Shown here one piece after another: positions 11,485-22,824 of a DNA stretch of 64,000 nucleotides. The notes under the pieces are model-generated. The model was not told the DNA's origin, searched no databases, and saw nothing but the letters and a program-made list of their open reading frames with translations. The DNA is taken from the NCBI GenBank assembly GCA_023014485.1, contig JAJOZX010000877.1:1023001-1087000 (forward strand). The letters are read 5' to 3'. This DNA comes from Bathynomus jamesi (taxonomy: Eukaryota; Arthropoda; Malacostraca; Isopoda; Cirolanidae). Each line of letters opens with the position of its first letter. Within the stretch, counting starts at the first letter, position 1. A program made the position numbers and the translations under genes.

Positions 11485-11629
11485 CGATCAGTCAGAAGTC
11501 GTAATTCTCCTACATAGGGCAGAAACCAATGCCTTGAGAGGGCACCCTCGCAAATCGTGAATATGTACATTTAACTGCAATGACCACGCAGTATATTAAT
11601 GTATAGAAACGACATCAATCAATCATTGT

Positions 11630-12185
11630 TAACATTTACTAGGAAAAAAGATACAATGCCAAAATTTAAAACAAAAAACAGGAAAAAAATAAAAAAACGT
11701 TTTTTTTGGCAAAAATAAAACATGAACCATAAAAAAAACCTGGGGTTTTTTGCATTCCAAGAGATGGGTGTTCAAAGACTTCGTTAGGGTTCTGATGTCG
11801 GCAATGGCTTCAGAGAAATTTGCAGTTTGATTGTTCAGAGGTACATAGATAACTATTAGTATCACGTTAAGTTTTCAAGTTTTACTGCTAAGCGCTCCAC
11901 ATAGCTTTCTTATTTACTTATTATTGTTTCTGTCATATGACTCTCACGTATGTATACAGCACAGCCACCTTTTCGTCTTTCTGTTCTATTAGCTCGTAGA
12001 ATTTTGTAACAATCAATTATTATTTTTTGTATCTATGCCGTATTTGCAGTTTTCACATTCTCCTTGGCAGTTTTTAAGATGTGTTTCTGTGAGGCATGCG
12101 ATGTCAGCTCTTGTTTCTTCCATAAATCCTTTGTGTATCGTGCGGTTTCGCCTTAGCCCTTGAATATTTGATATTTGCCAGAACT
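11630..12185 (-). mobile_element. LINE-B fragment (endonuclease half)
   Basis: On the minus strand, pieces in shifting frames read NIQGLRRN, DIACLTETHLKN, KGGCAVYIRE and then VIYVPLNNQTANFSEAIADI, matching the apurinic-like endonuclease domain of LINE-B (compare VMYRPPNTPTSKFSDSIADV at 58220-58519). The GDFN catalytic box is not reached before the copy ends near 11700 in A-rich sequence. Dead fragment. Confidence 0.6.
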
Positions 12186-12304
12186 AAACGAGTATTTATG
12201 TTTTTTGTTTTGCGTTATCCTTCGAGTATTCCAAGTTCAATTTCCTTCAGTGTCGCGTGTCTTGTATTCCTTTGGTCCTCCAGGAAAGCTCCATTTCCGG
12301 TTAC

Positions 12305-12307
<3 letters not shown>

Positions 12308-12354
<47 letters not shown>
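12308..12354. repeat. (TA)n microsatellite at PLE left edge
   Basis: Pure TA run directly abutting the inverted terminal block of the Penelope-like element. Confidence 0.9.
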
Positions 12355-12358
<4 letters not shown>

Positions 12359-12391
12359 AATAAAACCACGAAGGAAAGGAAACACAGAATG

Positions 12392-12431
12392 GTGCTCAAG
12401 CGCTTTCGTCTAATGACATCCTCAGGAACAC
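12392..12431 (-). ncRNA. Hammerhead-ribozyme-like motif, PLE-1 left terminus
   Basis: Reads on the minus strand exactly as the motif at 14729-14768, described there. Confidence 0.5.
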
Positions 12432-12499
12432 TGAAGTACATAAATGGTTACAGCCTATATATAGGTTACAGACAAAAAAAAAACTATACACACATATAT

Positions 12500-12545
<46 letters not shown>

Positions 12546-12674
12546 GGAGAGATAAAAAATTATTAAACATTAAAGGATTGTGGGAGGAGCATACAAATTT
12601 GTAAGGAAAAACTACCGATTTTTAGCAGAAGATTAGCACAAGATCAAATGAATTGTTTCCAACCAATGTTATAG

Positions 12675-12705
<31 letters not shown>

Positions 12706-12760
12706 AAAAATACAAATTTATACTGGAAATCTGCCCGGGTTTTAGCACTTTGCCCTTCTT

Positions 12761-14355
12761 GTTTAGAAAGATGAACGAGCTTCTCCAGGACCCCGCCACA
12801 TACAGCAAACTTAGGAAGAACCCGCAGGATGACGTCATCAAATCATTTAATAGTGGCTTGAAACGCATTCTCAAAGATCACAAGGACTTAATTCCGCTTT
12901 TCATGTCCACTTCACCTTCTCTGCCCTACCTTTACGGTCTTATTAAAATCCACAAAACTGGCAACCCTATGCGCCCTATTATTAGCTCGGTGGGTTCTAT
13001 TACTTATAAACTCTCCAAATGGCTTGTGAAAGTCCTGTCCCCCATTCTCGGAAGTATCTCTGATTCACATGTAAAAAATTCCATGGATCTTACTGAAAAA
13101 TTCAATAATGCACGTACTGAAACCAACGATAGATTGATCAGTTTTGACGTTTGCTCATTGTTTACAAAAGTGCCGATTCACGATATGCTTGACTTTCTCT
13201 CCCGAGAATTACATAAGTATGACCTGCCACTACCTTCACACATTGTTTTGGAACTTATTAAGCTTTGCATCAAAGACTGTAAATTCACTTTCAATAACGA
13301 GTATTATCAACAAGTTTTTGGGATGGCCATGGGCAACCCCTTGTCGCCCCTCCTCTCCAATATTTATATGGAGTTTTTCGAAATTACTTACATTCCGAGA
13401 ATCCTGGGGGTTGGCATCCCTTGGTTGCGGTACGTCGACGATATTTTGTGTATCTGGCCCATGAATCGTGACCTGGATAACTTCCTCCTTCAGTTAAATG
13501 ATCAAGTCCCCTCGATTAAGTTTACTTTAGAAGTGGAACAAGACAACTCAATCCCATTTTTGGATGTGCGTGTACATAGGGAAAGCCCAGGTTTTAAGTT
13601 TAGTATCTATCGGGGAAAAAAACAAACAATTTGTCCTACGTACATTTTTACTCGGGACATGACACCCCCACTAAGAAGGCCATTTTTTCTTCAATGTTTC
13701 TCCGCGCCCTTAGGATCGCCAGTCCGGAATACATCGATGCCGAATTGGAAAAAATCAACGGTATTGGAAGTGATCTGTGTTATCCATCTGCGATTATGGA
13801 ATCTTGTCTCAACAAGGCAAAACGAACTTTCTATCGTGTGAATAATAACACTCATACTTTGTAAAAAAATATTTTAGTACTTCCATTTTCCCGGGCTTTT
13901 TAGGCATTGCTAATGTACTTAAACTTTTGGATATTAATGTAGTATTTTCATATAACAATATTGTGAAAAATATCATAGTAAAAAATAGCCCTACCAATAA
14001 TTCAGGCATTATCTATAAAATTGGTTGTAAACAATGTGATTCCTTTTACATAGGTCAGACGGGAAAGGATTTGCACACACGTATAAAACAGCATCAATAT
14101 TCCGTTAGAACAGGACAGTCGTCCAGTGCCCTTTTTGTCCATTTGTCAGAGTTATCCCACTGTATTGATTGGAATAATGCTTCAGTTTTATTTCACTCTA
14201 GCAACATTGTTAATAGAAATATTCTTGAGTCTGCCATTATCCAACTTACAAATAACTTCAACATAAGCAAAGGTCTTTTTCAACTCGATCCTGTTGTTTT
14301 GAATTCCTTCAGAACAGATTTAGATAAGAAGGGTAGAACACTAAATCTTTGGTAA
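12761..14355 (+). pseudogene. PLE-1 reverse transcriptase with C-terminal GIY-YIG endonuclease
   Basis: RT reads in one frame to about 13612: LPYLYGLIKIHKTG, MRPIISS, motif A LISFDVCSLFTKVP, motif B GMAMGNPLSPLLSNIY, motif C RYVDDILC (catalytic YVDD), then NSIPFLDVRVHR. A frameshift in an A-run near 13612-13620 moves the text to HFYSGHDTPTKKAIF and FLRALRIASPEYID. A stop at 13862 and another shift precede the last part (13927-14355), which holds GIIYKI (GIY), YIGQT (YIG) and CxxC/H ligands typical of Penelope endonucleases. The product would copy RNA at a nicked target. This copy is dead through two shifts and a stop. Confidence 0.85.
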
Positions 14356-14637
14356 ACTTGTATGCTACTCAAATAACTTGTAGTTTTTTTTAAATTTATT
14401 TTTATATATATCGAACCTAAACAAGAAGGGCAAAGTGCTAAAACCCGGGCAGATTTCCAGTATAAATTTGTATTTTTTTTCATTTATTATTATTTTTTTT
14501 TTCTATAACTGGTTGGAAACAATTCATTTGATCTTGTGCTAATCTTCTGCTAAAAATCGGTAGTTTTTTCTTACAAATTTGTATGCTCCTCCCACAATCC
14601 TTTAATGTTTAATAATTTTTTATCTCTCCGTTTATTG

Positions 14638-14668
<31 letters not shown>

Positions 14669-14728
14669 ATAGTTTTTTTTTTTTTTTTCTCTAACCTATA
14701 TATAGGCTGTAACCCTTTATGTACTTCA

Positions 14729-14768
14729 GTGTTCCTGAGGATGTCATTAGACGAAAGCGCTTGAGCAC
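14729..14768 (+). ncRNA. Hammerhead-ribozyme-like motif (dimer type), PLE-1 right terminus
   Basis: Stem I GTGTTC can pair with GAGCAC (six pairs, one U.G). Between them are the core CTGAGGA, a stem II GTC-ATTA-GAC preceded by one extra T, GAAA, and a palindromic AGCGCT that could form stem III between two molecules, with predicted cleavage after CTT. Hammerheads with tiny stem III are known from Penelope-like elements. The extra T before stem II is unusual, and activity is unproven. Confidence 0.55.
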
Positions 14769-14841
14769 CATTCTGTGTTTCCTTTCCTTCGTGGTTTTAT
14801 TCATCATAAATATTTTTCACGTGTTACTTTCGTGAAATAAT

Positions 14842-14848
<7 letters not shown>

Positions 14849-14884
<36 letters not shown>

Positions 14885-14886
14885 AA
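14849..14886. repeat. (TA)n microsatellite at PLE right edge
   Basis: TA run with one TT interruption directly after the PLE end. Confidence 0.85.
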
Positions 14887-15805
14887 ATAATAATTTTTAA
14901 ATCGGTAAGATGAAAGAAGCCTTAAAAAAAATGGATTTCTGAATGAGTCTTTTTATACGGAAAATGTGACAGAACTTCTAGAAGAGACACGTACACCTCC
15001 TGCAGAAAGTACAATGGAATCGACCAAATTGCAAATCCTATTTATTGATAGCGACACCAAAGACTTTTCTCAAAAGACCTAATTTCAGTTCTTGCTGGAA
15101 TCGTGTTTGATGGAACATTTTACGCCTTCTGTTATCGGTGTGAAAGACGGTGCATTTAGTGCTTTTTCAGGACATTTATTTGTAAGGAGACCTTATATGG
15201 ATCCGCGTTATAGATTATCTTTAGTTTACAGACTTCTAAAGATTTTGTAACTTCTTAAATATTAGGCCTATAACAACCCGTAGTGGCATACAAGAGTTTT
15301 CACCACACTGAGATCTCTCTCATTATGGCAAATAATTACCAGGTCAAGAAAAAAGTCTAGGAAACGCCAGTAGTCGAGAGAACGTTCATTGTGGCAATGA
15401 AGAGTAAAGAAATGATTTTCAATGAATTTAAAAGGGATACATCTTAAGTGAAAAGCCTTGATAACGAAGATTTAAAGCATATGCTGTAATTGTTCATCAC
15501 CCTCTTGGAAGCAAAGGCGGATACGCTGGCACATGTTCATGTTCACAGTATTTAGTGTTGTCCAACGTCACGGAAAGAAGTAAGAATGGTCAGCGTCCTT
15601 GACAAATGGCACGTGTCTGCCATTCAAAAGCTTGCGTTCTGTGGCGGCAAGTATGATCTCATGTCCTTGCTAACGTTTCCCTGATTTTTTATTGCACATT
15701 TGGGAAAGTGTGGTAAAATGTCTTGCGTACCACTCAGTGTTTTAAATAGATCTGTCTTGTTGATACAGAAGTTAAGTAATTTTATTTCAGATGTTTGTAA
15801 CTTTT
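14887..15805. other. Decayed sequence, nothing firmly recognised
   Basis: About 900 bp without a supported gene. Near 15195 a short PYMDPRYRLSL reading recalls the LDPRYK motif of hAT transposases, but no other part of such a protein could be found nearby. Confidence 0.4.
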
Positions 15806-15807
15806 AA

Positions 15808-16155
15808 ATGAAGCGGGTGGAGAAGTGAAGGGTGGAATCACCAGCATAGGAGTAGGTAGGACAGGAAGTGCAACTTAAAACATTATTGATAAATAGAAGG
15901 AAGAGAATGGGTGACATGACAGAGCCTGAAGAACACCACTATTAATAGGTTTAGGAGAAGAACAGTGACCATCTACAACCACAGCTATACATCCGCTAAA
16001 AAGGACATCGTAGATGAAGGCGCAGATCGAACGATAAAAGCAAAAGGAGGGCAGTTTGGAAATTAAAGATTTTTGTCAGACTCTATCAGAAGCTTTTAAC
16101 ATGTCTCGCGCAATAGCAAAGGTTTAACCGAAATCCCGGAAGGAGGCCTGATAAT
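15808..16155 (-). mobile_element. LINE-A fragment (RT core)
   Basis: Nucleotide match to 2880-3230 and 28005-28360: GAAGCGGGTGGAGAAGTGAA, then CAACCACAGCTATA and GGAGGGCAGTTTGGAAATTA. It corresponds to the RT segment around the YADD box and motif A. Both ends are cut and there are many indels. Confidence 0.75.
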
Positions 16156-16316
16156 ATTTTTAGCTTCTTTTATATTTCAGACTGAAAATATTGATAAATA
16201 TACTGTATATTCAATAAACTAATTACAAAATGTTATAAATATTAAGAAAAATATCTAGTATGCGTGTAAAAACTATAAAAGATTTTATATTTATTAAAGT
16301 TAGGCGTAGGCCCCAG

Positions 16317-16400
16317 AGCAGTGTTTCTCAACCTTTTTGTGATGACCCCATTTTACATAAAAATTCACGATTCCCATTCCCTAAATGATGATGATTTAGT
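16317..16400 (+). repeat. Single hAT-type terminus
   Basis: CAGTGTTTCTCAACCTTTTT is a typical hAT terminal inverted repeat and resembles the end at 22073. The partner end was not found, so this is a truncated remnant. Confidence 0.45.
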
Positions 16401-16429
16401 ATAGATGGGGTTGTTTAACCTCCGCAACA

Positions 16430-16590
16430 TTTAAGGTTTTATGACGGAGTAGACCTACAGCTTTACTTGGAAGCTGAACCAATGGTCGCTACATAATTTG
16501 GACGCAGAGAACGGTCTCCCGTCCAACTATTACCCAGACCCATTGTCGTTTAACTACGCTGGTCGACGGGAAGCGGTGTTACGACATTGA
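16430..16590. repeat. Interspersed repeat, copy 2 (first copy 6690-6838)
   Basis: Same order of shared words as copy 1, more diverged. Followed at once by a tandem run. Confidence 0.5.
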
Positions 16591-16596
16591 CCACGC

Positions 16597-16645
16597 ATTA
16601 TATAGCGCATTATATAACGCATTATATAATGCATTATATATTGAA
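16597..16645. repeat. Short tandem repeat, GCATTATATA units
   Basis: Four imperfect 14-16 bp units built on GCATTATATA. Confidence 0.75.
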
Positions 16646-17165
16646 GGCCTTCTATAAACAGGATAAGAGTATATTAAAAGTTTTGATTACCTAAAATTAT
16701 ATAAATATAAATTATTATCATTATTAAGCAATGATCAAGGTTCGAAACCATGTAGAAAGCATAAACAGGATGGGTTTTAATTTTAAAATAGCTAAGCTGT
16801 TTTCTACTACTTCCTAAAGACAGGTTCGGACCTTCACATTCTGTCAACAGGATGTCTTAAGGGATTCTTCAATATGAATTATTACTTAATGTTAGTGCGC
16901 CATTTCATCCTATATTCCTGAAATTCCTAAAATTCCTAAATTCCTATTCATAAATATTCAATAACAGGAAATAACAGGAAATTTCCTTATTATGAACATT
17001 AAAATTATTACGTTTAATATGGCTACATTTGTTCCATCACTTACAGTCATGGGCATCGATCACTTCTCAATTTGAGGCCGAATTAATCCTACTGTAGGAT
17101 TAATTCGACCTCGAATTCTGTGTAGACCTTAGAGACATTCTTTTACACAGACCTCTGAAAAAGTG
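16646..17165. other. Spacer, nothing recognised
   Basis: AT-rich, with only short words repeated (ATAACAGGAA twice near 16970). Near 17080 an imperfect palindrome GGATTAATTCGACC/GGCCGAATTAATCC is present. No gene seen. Confidence 0.45.
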
Positions 17166-18321
17166 GGGGTGACAATTGGTATGTTGTCCCCCACCCCGTC
17201 CCATCTACAAGAGTAAAAGTATCGAAGAACTGACAAGCATAAACAATACCTCAGAAACACTTGCAATTGAAATGGTTATTCATAATACCCAGTATTCAAT
17301 TTTGGACATTTACAGACCACCAACTGGTAACTTACTAACTTTTATAACAAATATCGATAGAATTCTAACCTCCAATTACATTGGTAAAGAATTGTATTAT
17401 TGCAGGAAATTTAAATATTAATCTCACAAAAGAACATTCAGATAATAATGCAAGTTTCCTTCACAACATCATGATTGCAAGTGGTTTCAAATCAGCTATT
17501 ACAAAGCCAACTAAACTTCACAGTGACATTAGAAATTCGACTCTGCTAGATCAGATTTGGGTGTGGTCCTCGCTTGAATGCATCTGGGGTAGAATTAGAT
17601 TAAACATAGCAGATCACTTGCCTATGTACACCATCCTAATCACTTATTTCTCAGCAAAGGAAACTATAAAAGTTGACTATAGATCTTACAGCTATAATAA
17701 CAAATTAAAGTTCCTGAGAGAAATAACTGCTTTTGACTGGACTAGAATACTAAAAGTAACCATCTCAAATACACTAATGGATATATTCAATATAAACTTT
17801 CCTCTTAAATCAACAGTAATATCTAAAACTAAATACAACAACCAATGGATCACACCAACACTCATTGTGAGTATTAAACGCAAGCAGATTCCCTTTAAAG
17901 TTTAAACTATGGAAAACTGATACTATTACCGAACAGACATACAAAAAATACTGTAACAAACTTAATGCAGTAATTGTAAAAGAAAAAGCAAATCATTATT
18001 GTTAAAAAAATGATGAACAAAAATCCAATCCAAAAATGATATGGAATTCTATGAAAGAGTTAATTAATACAAAGAAGGTTAAAGCAGATCCCTTGTCCTC
18101 CCTCACGCAAGACGGAAATTCTTACAATGACCACAAAGACAGCCAATTTATTAGACACTTTTTATCATATATTATTCCTTCATTCATCCCCATTTATTTT
18201 ATCCATTACAACATGGGGTATCTCAAAGTAATATAAAACATCCTTTTGAAGTAATTCATAAAAAAATGTCTGCGAACTCTCTCGAATAATGACAACAAAC
18301 AAAGTCACATTTCGCCAATGT

Positions 18322-18506
18322 TTAACCCTTTAGTGGCTCGTGTCACTTTACTGATTTCACGACAAAAATATTTGGACCTGCATTTTCAAAGACAACGAAA
18401 CAAAATGATCCACAGTATACTTTAATCTAACCTAAATAATTTGATGTAATCTAACTTAATTTAACCTACCTCCACCTAACCTAACCTCGGGGCGCGAAAG
18501 GGTTAA
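18322..18506. mobile_element. piggyBac-like MITE a (TTAA-flanked)
   Basis: TTAA-CCCTTTAGTGGCTCGTG at the left and GCGCGAAAGGG-TTAA at the right: TTAA target duplication and a CCCTTT/AAAGGG inverted end, as in piggyBac superfamily elements. Non-coding, 185 bp. A CCTAACCTAA tract lies inside. Confidence 0.6.
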
Positions 18507-18518
18507 GCAAGCGTCACT

Positions 18519-18618
18519 TAACGCTTTAGTGCTCATAATCACTTTACTGATTTTGTTCTGGCTGACACCAGGCGATTTTTTCAGTCTCAGAAAAGACCCC
18601 CGGGCACGAAAGGGTTAA
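18519..18618. mobile_element. piggyBac-like MITE b (TTAA-flanked)
   Basis: A 100-bp relative of MITE a, beginning TTAACGCTTTAGTG and ending CACGAAAGGGTTAA, 12 bp downstream. Both share TCACTTTACTGATTT. Either a second insertion or an internal duplication of one element. Confidence 0.55.
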
Positions 18619-18676
18619 AGAGGTAAATATTTTAAAACTAAATGACTTATACAAATTCAATGTTGCTGCTAATATG

Positions 18677-18927
18677 AGGCGCTCCGGACCACAACCTGCC
18701 AAGTGCCAGTGGGGACAGAATTGAGTTATTTATACCACTATATTCCCCTACCCTTCTTCTATCCCGTGGGTGAGTCAGAGAGCAGATTGTGGACCTGTAC
18801 GTATGGTCGACGTCAGTCAAATATCATTATTGGTTCAAAATTATAGCATTTGGCAAGGTGACAAACTTTAACTGCATTTTTCTCCATTTTTTAATTTTGG
18901 TGCTTGGCAGTTTGTGGTCCGGAGGGC
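18677..18927. mobile_element. MITE with 30-bp inverted ends and 7-8 bp target duplication
   Basis: Left GGCGCTCCGGACCACA and the complement of the right GGCCCTCCGGACCACA continue into CTGCCAAG. CTAATATG flanks both sides (18669-18676 and 18928-18935), and LINE-C coding is continuous when the element is removed. An 8-bp duplication suits hAT-like elements, but the ends are not a standard hAT consensus. Confidence 0.75.
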
Positions 18928-18963
18928 CTAATATGTTCAAAGTTATCAACAAAAATCAACATA

Positions 18964-19911
18964 AGCACACCGGACAAAAAATTAGTCACCCCTCTCAGAA
19001 TGTACCTAATAACGTGTGACGGCGCCTCTGGCCTTGATAACCGCACGAATCCGGCGAGTTTAGTATGCGGAGGTACGCCTGCTGGTTCAAATTCATCGTC
19101 ACTGGAACGAGAGGACCCATTTCGTGGTACGAAAAACATCCCCAGAACATCACGGAACCACCTCCAGCCTGAACAACACCTTCGACGCATTCAGGATTAA
19201 AGGCTTCATTGGACCTGCGATGTACTCGTCGCCTCCCATCATTGGAGAACAAACAAAAACGGGACTCATCGGACCAAATTACACGTTTTTAATCTGCCGC
19301 AGTCCAGTTTTTGTGCCTCTGAGCCCATTTATAACGTGCCAATTTGTGACTTGCTGTTAACAGCGGCCTCTTCCGTGGTACCCTGCTCCAGATGTCCATC
19401 GCATGCAGTTCTCGTCGCAATGTCCGTTCGGAAATTGGTCGCTGGAGAACCTCATTGGTTTCTTGGAGCAATTGTTCTCTGGTTTGAAAACGATTTGCAG
19501 TTACTAGACGAGAAACATGGCGGCGGCCCCTATTGTCGAGAATTGTTTTCCGGCCACAGTTACGCCGTCGATTGTCAGTTGATTGCGAACTACACCACTC
19601 TTTGTAAACTCGCTGGACAGTACGCGTTGACACACCAACAAATTGGGCTACTTCAGACATTTTGTGTTCGTGGGCTCTGCCAAACACGATGGCTCCTTTT
19701 TGCCACTGAGTAACGTCTGCCTCACGACCCATTTTGCAGACTATATCCAACACACACTTTGTTCTTCACCACCTCACGAAACAGATCTGATCCTGTATGC
19801 TACGTCACCGCTACTTGTCACTTACCAATGCTACATCAGCGCCCTCTGTGTGACCTTGAACTTCCTACTATCGGTGCTATTAGGGGTGACTAATTTTTTG
19901 TCTGGTGTGCT
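18964..19911 (-). mobile_element. Tc1-like transposon, 948 bp, internally deleted
   Basis: Inverted ends AGCACACCGGACAAAAAATT (left) and its near-complement (right), flanked by TA at 18962-18963 and 19912-19913. Sits inside LINE-C copy 1. Its transposase pseudogene is listed separately. Confidence 0.9.
18995..19732 (-). pseudogene. Tc1-like transposase, missing the second and third catalytic residues
   Basis: Starts MGREADVTQWQKG (ATG 19732), followed by paired helix-turn-helix text (MSEVAQFVGVSTRTVQRV and ISERTLRREL). A TAA replaces one codon just before KRVIWSDESRF, which holds the first catalytic Asp. The text continues GGGSVMFWGCFS and AYLRILN, then jumps to unrelated sequence ending at GTF. 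The QQDN and SPDLNPIE regions carrying the second Asp and the Glu are deleted, so the enzyme cannot be active. Confidence 0.85.
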
Positions 19912-22072
19912 TACATTATTCATTCAAAGAGCAATCATCCCCCATTAAATACACCATCGTTATAACACCAGACTGTCCACGGATTTTATACACAAACCTA
20001 ACTATACAATAGAAACTGCAGGAAATGCACTCTTTCAAAGGAAGAGATGTATGGAATGCAATTTCATGCATATTAGACAGGCTCCATCACTAAATGTATT
20101 TTGTAAATCACTGAAAAAGCACTTCATTAGCTCCTCCTGATGTATAAGTTCACTACTATCATTTTTACCACAGTAATGACGTTCCCATTTTTGTAATCAA
20201 AATTTAAAATACGTTAATTTCATTAAACACCTTTCATCAGGTAATCTATTCTTCTTTATATTTGTTATTAAACATCATTTATTTTCTACTAAATATACAA
20301 TAAGTCATTTAATTTAAAATTAATTAACATTTTGTAAACTTTATATTGTACTTATTATTATTGTATTTATTATTATTTTTTATTTTTTATCTCTTATCTC
20401 TTTTCTTAACTCTATGATTAACACTTTACGTACTCTTAGATTTGTGAATGAAATCATGGAGTCTCAAAATACAATAAATAGCAACTATGTGTCAATGTGT
20501 CAGTAGATACCTTCTTAAACAAGCGACACAGTAAAGGAAACATATCTATTTTGAACTTAAATATCAGAAGCCTTCCAGATCACTTTGATGAGTTGACAGC
20601 TAATCTAAAATTGTTACAATATAAATTCACATGTATTATATTGACCGAGACCTGGTGAAATGATAATAATAAGTCATTTTTTAATATACCGGGCTACACG
20701 AACCACCACATATGTAGAAATAATAACAGGCGGCAGAATAAGCATTTATATAGACACTAATCATAATAGTAAAAATATTGAGCAATTGACAGTCAAAAAT
20801 GATCATTCTGAAACCCTAGCAGTTGAGGTGTGTATAAATAGTATTTCCTATTCATTATTAGGCATCTACCGACCGCCAACTGGTAACGTGCCATCGTTTA
20901 CTGCGAGCATAAATAAAACTTTAACGTCTAATCACATCAACAATACCTGCATCATTGCGGGAGATCTAAACATCGATCTCGCTAAAATAAACTCTAAAAA
21001 ATGCTAACTACTTCTACACACTCGTTAATTTAACTAGAGCTAAGCCACCAAGACTACATAATACCCTAGAAAACTCCACTTTATTAGACCAAATCTGGGT
21101 GCGATCTCCCCTTGACTGTACGTCAGGTATATTCCTGTTACACATTACGGACTATCTGCTCACATATACAGTGCTAATTAGCCATTGACAAATACAGGAG
21201 AGAATAAAATTTGACTATAGACCCTACACCTATAATAATAAATTAAAATTTATCAGAGATATATCAAGTTTTGACTGGTCGAGAACACCTGAAAGTAACT
21301 GTTAAATAGAGGCAAAATTTTAAACATTCTCAAACACACTAATGGATATATTTAATACTAATTTTCCTATAAAGTCGAAACTCGTCAAAAAAGAACTATA
21401 ACAATCAGTGGATCACTCCAGCCCTCATTGTAAGCATAAACCGTAAACATTCTCTACATAAACTATGGAAGAATGATATTATCAATGAACAAACATACAA
21501 AAATTATTGTAAGTCTAAATTCGCTCATAAAAACCACAAAAGCAGACCATTATTGTTCTAAAATTACCAAACAAAAATCTAATCCTAAAGGATGATGGAA
21601 TACTTTAAAGGTCGTTAACACCGGATGGAATTTCCTACAGTGATCCCAAAGACATGGCCAATTTATTCAACAATTTCTTTTTGAAAATAGGAAGTAATAT
21701 GGCAGCTGCCATTCCAGAATCAGATAGTAACTACCAACAATATATACCACAACCCACACCAAATACTTTGTTCTTTGAACCAATTCTGCCAAACAAAACA
21801 TCAGCTACATTAAAAACACTTAAAAAATAAAAGCGCTGATATCAGTTTAATTCCAGTGAAAATATATAAAGTAGTATCACATGATATAAAAACCCCACTC
21901 ACAAGACTTATGAATGAATGAATAGTACAAGGTGTATTCCCTGATCACCTGAAGATAGCCACGGTTTGTCCAGTATTCAAATCAGGCAGCCCTGATTCTT
22001 CACCCAATTACAGCCCAATCTCCGTCTTACCATTTCTGAGTAAAGTATTTGAAAGAATCGTATACAATAGAC

Positions 22073-22824
22073 CAGTGGTTCCCAACCTTTTTTGCGCCAT
22101 GCCCCACCTCGACACCTCAAAAAATTTTATGCCCCCCATTAATATAAAAACAAATTTGGTGTTGAAAAGGTATTATTTAAAATTTACAATAATATGAGTA
22201 CATTTAATATGAGTTACCGTACATTCAGTATGAGTAAATAAACTTGAGGTTGAAGCTAACTAAATTATTACCTTGAAATAAAATTTCTCAGTTGAAAAGT
22301 TATAATTTTAAATTTCAATAATATGAGTACATTCAATATGAGTTACATTAAATATGAGTCAAGAAACTTGAGATTGAAGCTAACTATATTATTTCCTTGA
22401 AATAAAACTTCTCAGTTGAAAAGTTGCAATTTTAAATTCACAAAAAAGTAATTTAATCAATAATACCACTTTAAATTCACAATATTAGGTAAAAATACAG
22501 CAAATTCAAAGTTTGATAATCTCAAGTTAGTGAGATCCTTGAGCTTGATGTTTACTACAAATGGTTTTGATTTCAGGCACTAACTTAGTTAGCTTCAGTC
22601 TTAAGTCTCCTCGTTTTGTGATATCCAGTCGGTTTCTTTTTTTCTGTAGTAAGTCACTTACAGCACTAAAACCACAATCCACCAAATATGAAGATGGGAA
22701 TGGTAACAGTAGCTCTCTCACCAAACGAGTTGAATTTGGGTATTTAGTCTTGGTTTTCAAATTGCCCCCCAAAATATTCAAATTGCCCCCCTGTGGGGCG
22801 TGCGCCCCACGTTGGGAATCACTG
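22073..22824 (-). mobile_element. hAT transposon, 752 bp deletion derivative
   Basis: Ends CAGTGGTTCCCAACCTTTTT and CACGTTGGGAATCACTG are inverted repeats. The 8-bp duplication CAATAGAC is perfect (22065-22072, 22825-22832). On the minus strand, 22527-22781 encodes PFPSSYLVDCGFSAVSDLL and KKRNRLDI, the C-terminal dimerisation region of ZBED5/Charlie-type hAT transposases. The rest of the enzyme is gone, so it is non-autonomous. Confidence 0.9.

Larger units (their letters stand above)
10814..11600. repeat. Tandem array, 3 x 262 bp, each with a tRNA-like sequence
   Basis: Units start at 10814, 11076 and 11338, with a fourth start at 11601 that soon ends. They are almost identical: the third has one extra A. 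Each unit holds a minus-strand tRNA-like sequence plus flanking DNA that differs from a bare tRNA gene. The near-perfect identity points to recent unequal duplication. Confidence 0.95.
12354..14848 (+). mobile_element. Penelope-like element PLE-1 copy 1, with inverted termini
   Basis: An EN(+) Penelope-like retroelement. The central part encodes RT and a GIY-YIG endonuclease on the plus strand. The left 12354-12764 and right 14418-14816 blocks are inverted copies of each other (GATGAATAAAACCACGAAGG... against its complement), each with internal (TA)n. The right end continues about 30 bp further to a TTCACG/CGTGAA hairpin. The RT begins abruptly at KMNELLQDPATYS where the left block ends, so the copy is 5'-truncated and joined to an inverted 3' end, an arrangement known for Penelope insertions. 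Four further PLE pieces lie in the window. Confidence 0.9.
17170..20330 (+). mobile_element. LINE-C copy 1, internally deleted and split by four younger insertions
   Basis: Endonuclease text comes first (IYRPPTGN near 17320, IAGNLNINL near 17405 where the usual GDLN is GNLN, LLDQIWV near 17550). Most of the RT is deleted near 18170, where the text jumps to SFIHPHL and then EVIHKK. The C-terminal coding resumes in order after each insertion: NILKLNDL after the TTAA elements (about 18628), NMFKVINKNQH after the next (about 18930), and the final CKSLKKHFI region at 20040-20140 after the Tc1. Copy 2 at 20450-26022 gives the unbroken order. Clade uncertain (CR1/Jockey-like). Confidence 0.8.

Noticed and set aside
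10814..11600. CRISPR-like or multi-copy gene array
   Set aside because: The repeats are 262 bp, contiguous and without unique spacers, in a eukaryotic context. The repeated open frames in them are shadows of the duplicated DNA.
12170..12363. Signal-peptide-like hydrophobic peptide at 12168-12356
   Set aside because: It is antisense to LINE-B endonuclease text and ends in a (TA)n translation.
18904..19948. Plus-strand frames across the Tc1 element
   Set aside because: Shadows of the minus-strand Tc1 transposase and its terminal repeats.
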